Source: Bradyrhizobium canariense
GTDB lineage: Bacteria > Pseudomonadota > Alphaproteobacteria > Rhizobiales > Xanthobacteraceae
Assembly (NCBI RefSeq): GCF_900105125.1
Contig: NZ_LT629750.1
Location: forward strand, 2,294,001-2,358,000
Length of the DNA: 64,000 nucleotides
Direction of reading: 5' to 3'
Of this stretch, positions 55,555 to 64,000 are shown one piece after another (positions within the stretch are counted from its first letter, which is position 1; every line of letters starts with the position of its first letter). Made by a program: the position numbers and the translations under genes. The notes beneath the pieces were generated by a model, which had not been told where the DNA came from, did not search any database, and worked only from the letters and a program-made list of their open reading frames with translations.

Positions 55555-55866
55555 TCCATCCTCCCAGGTTTTGGCGCGAACTCCACGCCGAACTTGAAAC
55601 TAGGACCGCGCCCGACATCGCGCAAGTGCGGAAGGTTTGGTGTCGAACGCCTACGGGCCAGTCCTGACAGCCGATATTTCTCTCCCAGGCAAAGCGATTT
55701 CTCTCTCGGACAAAATCCAGCGGCTATTGGTCAATCGGCGCACAAGTTTGCTCCTTCCGGCGGTAGTGCTCCGCTCGTCGGAGCTCGCCACGATTGCGGA
55801 GATAAAACGAGCGCGCGGGTTGCGGAGATTTATCCTCGAGGAACAAATTGCTCGCTAAGTTGATAT
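55555..55866. other. Gap between cbbX and pqqA
   Basis: A plus-strand frame of 73 codons (55637-55858) fits but lacks a clear ribosome site and a recognisable product, so I do not call it a gene. The pqqA promoter probably lies near the left end, unless pqqA is read from the cbb operon. Confidence 0.4.
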
Positions 55867-56802
55867 TCATCCGCCGGAGCTGTTCAAAAACACCCGGCTC
55901 GCCAGCACGTCCGACGCCTCCAGCGACATGATATCCTCGGCGGTCAGCACATGATCGAGATCGGCGACAAGGCGGTTCGCCTGCCGGAGCCTCATACGAT
56001 CGAGCGCGTTGCGGATCGAGCGGGCGTTGGAGAACAACGGCTGGGTCTTGCGCAGACTGATGTACCGCACGAAAGCGCCCCGCGCGTCAGGCGTAAACTT
56101 GTAGTTCATGTCACGCAGCATCAGTTCGGCGATGGCAAGCAACTCATCGTCGGCATAGTCAGGAAAATCGATGTGGTGCGCGATGCGCGACCGGAAGCCG
56201 GGATTGCTGGCGAAGAATTTGTCCATCCGGTCGCCGTAGCCGGCGAGAATGACCACCAGGTCCTCGCGCTGCGACTCCATTACCTGCAGCAAAATCTCGA
56301 TCGCTTCCTGGCCATAGTCACGCTCGTTGTCAGGACGATGCAGGTAATAGGCTTCGTCGATGAACAGGACCCCGCCCATCGCCTTTTTTAGAATCTCCTT
56401 CGTCTTGGGTGCCGTGTGGCCGATATACTGACCCACTAATTCGTCTCGGGTGACGGATACGACATGGCCGCGGCGCACGAAGCCGAGTTTATGCAGGATG
56501 CTGGCAATCCGCAGTGCAACCGTCGTCTTGCCGGTGCCTGGATTTCCGGTGAACGACATGTGCAGTGTCGGCACATCGGACGTCAGATTCATCCGCTTGC
56601 GGATACGCTCGATCAGCAGCAGCGAGGCGATCTCGCGGATTCGCGTCTTGACCGGTTTGAGGCCGATCAGTTCGCGGTCCAGCTGATCGAGCACCTCGCC
56701 AATGCCGACTTCGTTGAATTCGCGGCGCAGATCGACCCGGTCCGCCGGAGCCGGTTCGGACTCATTCTGTGAGATCGCGGGTGAAACGGCTTGCACGTTC
56801 AT
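55867..56802 (-). CDS. cbbX: Red-type Rubisco activase CbbX
   Basis: A 311-residue AAA+ protein. Walker A is [10 protein letters not shown] (about 89-98), Walker B is [11 protein letters not shown] (about 143-153), and [11 protein letters not shown] carries the arginine finger region. CbbX remodels inhibited red-type (form IC/ID) Rubisco by pulling on the large-subunit C-terminus. The start overlaps the cbbS stop by four bases. Last recognisable cbb gene of the operon. Confidence 0.96.
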   Translation of the reverse strand: MNVQAVSPAISQNESEPAPADRVDLRREFNEVGIGEVLDQLDRELIGLKPVKTRIREIASLLLIERIRKRMNLTSDVPTLHMSFTGNPGTGKTTVALRIASILHKLGFVRRGHVVSVTRDELVGQYIGHTAPKTKEILKKAMGGVLFIDEAYYLHRPDNERDYGQEAIEILLQVMESQREDLVVILAGYGDRMDKFFASNPGFRSRIAHHIDFPDYADDELLAIAELMLRDMNYKFTPDARGAFVRYISLRKTQPLFSNARSIRNALDRMRLRQANRLVADLDHVLTAEDIMSLEASDVLASRVFLNSSGG

Positions 56803-57224
56803 TTGCCCCCGTAGCGTAGGCCTTCGGGACGATCGACGGCATACGATTTGGTCGTGTATCGGATGTTGCGGCCGGCAACTTCATGGCGCTCGAGCCGGAA
56901 GCCAGGTTCATCCTTTGGCCGGTTGACGATGAACGACAGCCGCACCGATTCCCAGCCATGGCTGGAATCGAACGCAGACATCCGGATGTAGCGGTCGCCG
57001 TAGACCTTACGGCACTCGTTCAACTCCATCAGCACGCCTGCGGCATCCCGCAGATCGAACATTGGCAGGCCCCACATTTCCCAGAAACTATTGCGGGGAT
57101 GCGGATCGTCGGTGAATTCGATGTTCACCGCCCAGCCCTTGCCGAGGCAATACTGCACCTGCCGGGAGATCTGCTCGTCGGTGAGGTCTGGCAGGAACGA
57201 AAAGCAGCCTTGGGTAATACGCAT
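56799..57224 (-). CDS. cbbS: Rubisco small subunit (red type)
   Basis: A 141-residue small subunit. It opens [19 protein letters not shown], continues with [19 protein letters not shown], and has the extended C-terminal part (residues about 110-141) that forms the central beta-hairpin barrel of red-type Rubisco. It begins 11 nt after the cbbL stop. Confidence 0.97.
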   Translation of the reverse strand: MRITQGCFSFLPDLTDEQISRQVQYCLGKGWAVNIEFTDDPHPRNSFWEMWGLPMFDLRDAAGVLMELNECRKVYGDRYIRMSAFDSSHGWESVRLSFIVNRPKDEPGFRLERHEVAGRNIRYTTKSYAVDRPEGLRYGGK

Positions 57225-57235
57225 GATCCGGCTCC

Positions 57236-59829
<2,594 letters not shown>

Positions 59830-59863
59830 CAGAACCTCCGTGTCATTCTTTGCGTGTGGACCA

Positions 59864-61903
59864 TCATGCGTAGGTTGCGGCCATCCGTGACCGCGTGATG
59901 CAGCGTTGGGCTGCCATAGCGACGGCGTCCGCGGTAATCCCGAATTCGCGATAGAGCGTTTCTGCCGGAGCGGACGCCCCAAAGCCGGTCATGCCGATAA
60001 ATTCGCCGTTGTCGCCAAGCCAGCGCGCCCAATCGCCTTCAACCGCGGCTTCGACGCCGATCCTCGGCGCGCGTCCCAGCACCGCGGTGCGGTACTCGCG
60101 TGATTGCAGCCGAAACAGATCGAAACACGGCGCCGAGACGACGGCGGCGCGGACGTCGTACCGCTCGAGCAGTTTCGCCGCCTGCAGCGCGATCGCCACC
60201 TCAGAGCCGGTTGCGATCAAAGTCACGTCGCGGCCATTTTCCGGTTCGACAACCACGTAGGCGCCGTAGGCCACCTGATTGACGTCGCCGTCGACAACGC
60301 GAAACGTAGGGAGCGCCTGCCGCGACAGGCACAGCACCGAAGGGCTGGTTCCCGCCTGCAACGCGCAATCCCAGGCCTCGGCGGTCTCGACGGCGTCGCC
60401 CGGCCGGAACACCAGCAGGTTGGGAATCGCCCGCAGCGACGCCAGATGCTCGACCGGCTGGTGGGTGGGTCCATCCTCACCAAGTCCAATGGAGTCATGC
60501 GTCATGACATGGATAACGCGCACTCCCATCAACGCCGCCAGCCTGATCGCGGGGCGGCTGTAGTCGGCAAAACTGAGAAACGTGCCGCCATAGGGAATGA
60601 ACCCGCCATGCAGCGCGATGCCGTTCATCGCGGCCGCCATGGCGTGCTCCCGCACACCATAGTGAATGAAGTTGCCCTCGAAGAAATCGGCTCGCACCGG
60701 CTGATGCGTCTTGGCACGGGTCAGATTGGAGTGGGTCAGATCAGCCGAACCGCCGAGAAAATTCGGCAGCGCTCCCGCGATGTCGTCGATCACGAGCTGC
60801 GACGCTTGCCGGGTTGCAATATTCGGACGGTCGGTCGCGAAGCGATCGCGTATCTGCGCCATCGCGCCGGCATATTCGCAGGGCAGATTTCGGTTCAGCG
60901 CATCATGAAATGCCGAACGCGCAACGGTGTTAAGGCGCCGGGTGCGCTCGATCCAGCTACGACGGGCAGCGTGTCCGCGTGCTCCGATCTCGTACCATTG
61001 ATTGAGGACAGCTTGCGGAAGCTGGAACGGCTCGTGCGGCCAGTCCAGCGCAACGCGTGTCTTTGCGACCTCGTCGGCGCCAAGCGGCGCCCCATGCGCT
61101 TTTTCCGTGCCCTGACGGTTCGGCGCCCCGAATCCGATGACGGTGCGACAGGCAATCAGCGACGGGCGGTCGTTGTTTCGGGCCTGTTCGATCGCAGCAG
61201 CAATCGCTTCGGGATCGTGGCCGTCGATACGGCTCGCCGACCAGCCCGAAGCCCTGAAGCGCGCAAGCTGGTCATCCGAACATGACAGCGACGTCGCGCC
61301 ATCGATCGAAATCTGATTGTCATCGAACAGCACGATCAGCCGGTTGAGCCGGAGGTGGCCGGCCAGCGAGATCGCTTCATGGCTGAGGCCTTCCATCAGA
61401 CAGCCATCGCCGGCGATCACGTAAGTATAATGATCGACGAAATCGTTACCGAAGCGCGCATTCGTCAACCGTTCGGCCAACGCCATGCCGACCGCCGTGG
61501 CGATGCCCTGCCCGAGCGGCCCTGTAGTCGTCTCGACGCCCGCCGTATGACCGTATTCAGGATGGCCCGGCGTCTTCGATCCCCACTGCCTGAACGCCCT
61601 GAGTTCGTCTGACGTCATTCCCTCATAGCCCGTCAGGTGCAGCAGCGCATAGAGCAGCATCGATCCGTGGCCGGCAGACAGGACGAAACGATCGCGATCC
61701 GGCCATGCCGGATCGGCCGGGTCGAATTTAAGGAAGCGCGAAAACAGCACCGTGGCGACGTCGGCCATGCCCATCGGCATGCCGGGATGACCTGACTTGG
61801 CCTTTTCGACCGCGTCGATTGCCAGGAAGCGGATCGCGTTGGCCATTTCCGTGTGGAAAACATCGGGGCGGCCGGCAATACAGGACAGAGCTGGAGCGGT
61901 CAT
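59864..61903 (-). CDS. cbbT: Transketolase
   Basis: A 679-residue thiamine-diphosphate enzyme. It opens with [20 protein letters not shown] after a short lead and carries [12 protein letters not shown] and the cofactor-binding GDGCLMEG. It moves two-carbon units in the regenerative part of the cycle. Its start overlaps the cbbP stop by four bases. Confidence 0.95.
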   Translation of the reverse strand: MTAPALSCIAGRPDVFHTEMANAIRFLAIDAVEKAKSGHPGMPMGMADVATVLFSRFLKFDPADPAWPDRDRFVLSAGHGSMLLYALLHLTGYEGMTSDELRAFRQWGSKTPGHPEYGHTAGVETTTGPLGQGIATAVGMALAERLTNARFGNDFVDHYTYVIAGDGCLMEGLSHEAISLAGHLRLNRLIVLFDDNQISIDGATSLSCSDDQLARFRASGWSASRIDGHDPEAIAAAIEQARNNDRPSLIACRTVIGFGAPNRQGTEKAHGAPLGADEVAKTRVALDWPHEPFQLPQAVLNQWYEIGARGHAARRSWIERTRRLNTVARSAFHDALNRNLPCEYAGAMAQIRDRFATDRPNIATRQASQLVIDDIAGALPNFLGGSADLTHSNLTRAKTHQPVRADFFEGNFIHYGVREHAMAAAMNGIALHGGFIPYGGTFLSFADYSRPAIRLAALMGVRVIHVMTHDSIGLGEDGPTHQPVEHLASLRAIPNLLVFRPGDAVETAEAWDCALQAGTSPSVLCLSRQALPTFRVVDGDVNQVAYGAYVVVEPENGRDVTLIATGSEVAIALQAAKLLERYDVRAAVVSAPCFDLFRLQSREYRTAVLGRAPRIGVEAAVEGDWARWLGDNGEFIGMTGFGASAPAETLYREFGITADAVAMAAQRCITRSRMAATYA

Positions 61904-62775
61904 ACGGTGCGCCTCTTGCGTTCCATCAGTTGCAGGATCAGCGGGGTGAGAATGAGCTGCATCGCGAGATCAAGCTTCGATCCGTGGATCACGATCGAAT
62001 TGGCGCGCGACATGAAGCTGTTCGGGATCATCGACAGCAGATAAGGAAAATCGATGCCGCGCGGATTCTTGAGGCGGATCACCACCATCGATTCATCCGG
62101 CGTTGGAATCCATCGCGCGATAAACGGGTTCGATGTATCGACCGTCGGCACCCGCTGAAAATTGATATCGGTCTCGGCGAATTGCGGACAGATGTAGTTC
62201 ACATAATCCGGCATCCGCCGCAGGATGGTATCGGTCACCGCTTCCGCGGTGTAGCCGCGGTCACTGCGGTCACGGTGCAGCTTCTGGATCCACTCCAGAT
62301 TGATGACCGGCACGACGCCGATCTTGAGATCGGCATATTGCGCGATATTGACCTTGTCGGTGACGACGGCGCCGTGCAGGCCTTCGTAGAACAAGAGATC
62401 GGACTTTTCCGGCAGCGGTCCCCATTCGGTAAACGTGCCCGGCTCCGCGCCGTACAACTTGGCTTCGTCATCGTCGTGGACGTAATGCCGGGTCGTTCCG
62501 GTGCCGGATTCGCCGTAGTCGCGGAACACCCGTTCCAGCTCCTCGAACAGGTTGGTTTCCGGACTGAAATGACTGAAATGCTTGTTGCCGCGCTCGCCTT
62601 CCTCCGACATCTTTGTACGCATTTCGAAGCGGTTGTAGCGGTGAAACGCGTCGCCTTCGATATAGGCTGCGGATACCTTTTCACGCCGGAAGATATTCTC
62701 GAACGTCTTTTTCACCGACGTCGTGCCGGCGCCCGATGAACCCGTGATCGATATGATGGGATGACTGCGCGACAT
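61900..62775 (-). CDS. cbbP: Phosphoribulokinase
   Basis: A 291-residue kinase of the proteobacterial type. The P-loop reads [10 protein letters not shown], with Thr in place of the usual Lys as known for this group, and [15 protein letters not shown] holds the catalytic region. It makes ribulose-1,5-bisphosphate with ATP. Second gene of the operon, 12 nt after cbbF. Confidence 0.96.
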   Translation of the reverse strand: MSRSHPIISITGSSGAGTTSVKKTFENIFRREKVSAAYIEGDAFHRYNRFEMRTKMSEEGERGNKHFSHFSPETNLFEELERVFRDYGESGTGTTRHYVHDDDEAKLYGAEPGTFTEWGPLPEKSDLLFYEGLHGAVVTDKVNIAQYADLKIGVVPVINLEWIQKLHRDRSDRGYTAEAVTDTILRRMPDYVNYICPQFAETDINFQRVPTVDTSNPFIARWIPTPDESMVVIRLKNPRGIDFPYLLSMIPNSFMSRANSIVIHGSKLDLAMQLILTPLILQLMERKRRTV

Positions 62776-62787
62776 GTTTTATCCTGC

Positions 62788-63825
62788 TCAGCGAAACAGG
62801 CCGCGCCGCGCAAACAGCGGTGCGTCGCTATTGTCAAACATCGGTTCGATACCTTCGTGGATGGCCGCGACGTCGCGAACGCCTCGCACCGAGCCCATGA
62901 TCAGCGGCACGCGCTGGTGCGGTGTTTTCGCTCCCAGTTCCAGAATTCTCCGGCGCCCGGTCGATGCCGCGCCACCCGCCCATTCCATCACCAGCGCCAT
63001 CGGATGGGCCTCGTACAGCAGGCGAAGCCTTCCTTCGCGATAGCCGGGGCGGGCATCGGCCGGATAGAGAAACACACCGCCGCGCACCAAAATCCGAAGC
63101 GACTCCGCAACCAGCGAACCGATCCAGCGCATGTTGAAATCTGCCGCGCCGCCGCCATTGGTGCCGGCGAGACATTCGTCGATATAGGCGCGAACCGGAC
63201 CATGCCAGTGCCGGCGATTGGATGCGTTGATGGCGAATTCGGGCGTATCGGGCGCGACCCGAACGCCCGCTGCGGTCAGCACAAATTCCTGCGTGCGCCG
63301 GTTCAGAATGAAGATATCGACGCTCGCATCAAGCGCGAGAACCAGCGTGGTTTGCGGGCCATAGACGATGAACCCGGCGGCGCACTGCGCCGTGCCCGGC
63401 TCAAAGAAGGTCGAAAGAATATCGTTGCCCCTGGGGCGGATCGAAAAGATGGTGCCAACCGAGATATTATTTTCGAGATTGGCCGAGCCGTCGAGCGGAT
63501 CGATCGCCACACATAACGGCGCATCGGGATGCAGGGTTTCCGGCAGCGCCGCTTCCTCGGAGAGAACCGCGGCGACCGGGGTATTGCGCAATGCCCGGCG
63601 CATCATTTCATCGGCAGCAACGTCGATATCCTTTTGCTGATCGCCGTCGGAATTGATACCGCCATTCCGTCCGGTGATGCCCACGAGCGGCCCATCGGCA
63701 ATCAATGCGGCAAGATCGACCGCGGCGGCAGCGATGGCCTTGATCACGTCGCCGACCGCGGCGCCCAGCGGCGTCTGCGATGCGGACCGTTCGAGATGCG
63801 AACGCAAGGTTACGCGCTCGTCCAT
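62788..63825 (-). CDS. cbbF: Class I fructose-1,6-bisphosphatase
   Basis: A 345-residue phosphatase with the metal-site motif AIDPLDGSANLENNISVGTIFSI and the substrate stretch GGVFLYPADAR. First gene of the cbb operon as read on the minus strand; the 146-bp gap upstream is shared with the divergent gene at 63972. Confidence 0.96.
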   Translation of the reverse strand: MDERVTLRSHLERSASQTPLGAAVGDVIKAIAAAAVDLAALIADGPLVGITGRNGGINSDGDQQKDIDVAADEMMRRALRNTPVAAVLSEEAALPETLHPDAPLCVAIDPLDGSANLENNISVGTIFSIRPRGNDILSTFFEPGTAQCAAGFIVYGPQTTLVLALDASVDIFILNRRTQEFVLTAAGVRVAPDTPEFAINASNRRHWHGPVRAYIDECLAGTNGGGAADFNMRWIGSLVAESLRILVRGGVFLYPADARPGYREGRLRLLYEAHPMALVMEWAGGAASTGRRRILELGAKTPHQRVPLIMGSVRGVRDVAAIHEGIEPMFDNSDAPLFARRGLFR

Positions 63826-63971
63826 GGACGTCTCCCCTGTGCCCTCTTTCGGGGCGTCTCAAAACGTCTCGCCGTCCGGCAATCCGTCCCCTAAGGAAGC
63901 GCAATTTGCTGAATTAGGGAAATTTTGTTATCTTTGGCAGTGACAAAGTTTTTATTATAAAGGTGGTTGCG
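63826..63971. promoter_or_regulatory. cbb operon control region
   Basis: Divergent 146-bp gap, AT-rich on its right side. It has the palindrome TTTAT-T-ATAAA (63951-63961) and the inverted repeat CTTTG/CAAAG with a 7-bp spacer (63932-63948), which are of the kind LysR-type regulators such as CbbR use (T-N11-A-like). Exact CbbR sites cannot be set by eye. Confidence 0.5.
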
Positions 63972-64000
63972 ATGGCGGGCCGGTTTTTGCGCGAATTGAC
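63972..64000 (+). CDS. cbbR: Start of a divergent gene, probably cbbR (cut by the window edge)
   Basis: An ATG with AGGTGG five bases upstream opens a frame reading MAGRFLRELT to the edge. Divergent position beside cbbF is where the LysR-type activator CbbR is usually encoded, and this opening would fit. Only nine full codons are present, so the call rests on context. Confidence 0.5.

Noticed and set aside
60104..61285. A 393-codon plus-strand frame opposite cbbT
   Set aside because: Antisense shadow of transketolase; no recognisable product.

Overview
The window looks like a chromosomal stretch of a high-GC alphaproteobacterium of the Nitrobacteraceae, Bradyrhizobium-like. The assignment rests on a FixL whose heme and contact residues fall at the same positions as in Bradyrhizobium FixL (H200, R220), on the adjacent fixJ, receiver and fixK genes, on the red-type form I Rubisco operon with cbbX, and on a lanthanide-type methanol dehydrogenase (XoxF). 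I see no rRNA, tRNA, CRISPR array, insertion sequence or phage genes.

Region 1 (about 0-33.4 kb) is a low-oxygen/energy-stress island. It holds fixL, fixJ, a receiver-only regulator and fixK, surrounded by genes typical of FixK regulons: two universal stress proteins, two CBS-domain proteins, an acyl-CoA-ligase/GNAT acetyltransferase, a CNBD potassium channel, a c-type cytochrome beside a P-type H+-ATPase, an alcohol dehydrogenase/APH-kinase/CHAD operon, a HlyD-RbbA-permease exporter, phosphoketolase and hemN. Reading the intergenic DNA by eye I find ten FixK-type boxes (TTGA-N6-TCAA, eight with perfect half-sites), six of them centred 64-73 nt from the start codon they face. Together with fixLJK this forms a self-contained regulon.

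Region 2 (33.4-49.1 kb) is a signalling and accessory region: a decayed moeA fragment, a three-gene operon (alpha/beta hydrolase, SDR, type II haloacid dehalogenase) with an AraC regulator upstream, a GAF-PAS histidine kinase with a LuxR-type response regulator, a sigma factor disrupted by an exact 25-bp tandem duplication, an orphan receiver, a DUF417 membrane protein and a 1,839-residue protein joining a Ser/Thr kinase-like domain, an AAA ATPase and a histidine kinase. An element of about 100 bp carrying two palindromes occurs twice, each time upstream of a minus-strand regulator gene.

Region 3 (49.5-64 kb) is a C1/autotrophy module. XoxF oxidises methanol, the c-type cytochrome accepts electrons, and Gfa plus the glutathione-dependent formaldehyde dehydrogenase carry formaldehyde toward formate. 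A tiny pqqA (26 codons) sits between the AraC regulator next to xoxF and the cbb operon. The operon cbbF-P-T-A-L-S-X fixes the CO2 that would result from formate oxidation, and a divergent gene, probably cbbR, begins at the right edge. The layout suggests methylotrophy by CO2 assimilation through the Calvin cycle; no formate dehydrogenase lies in this window.
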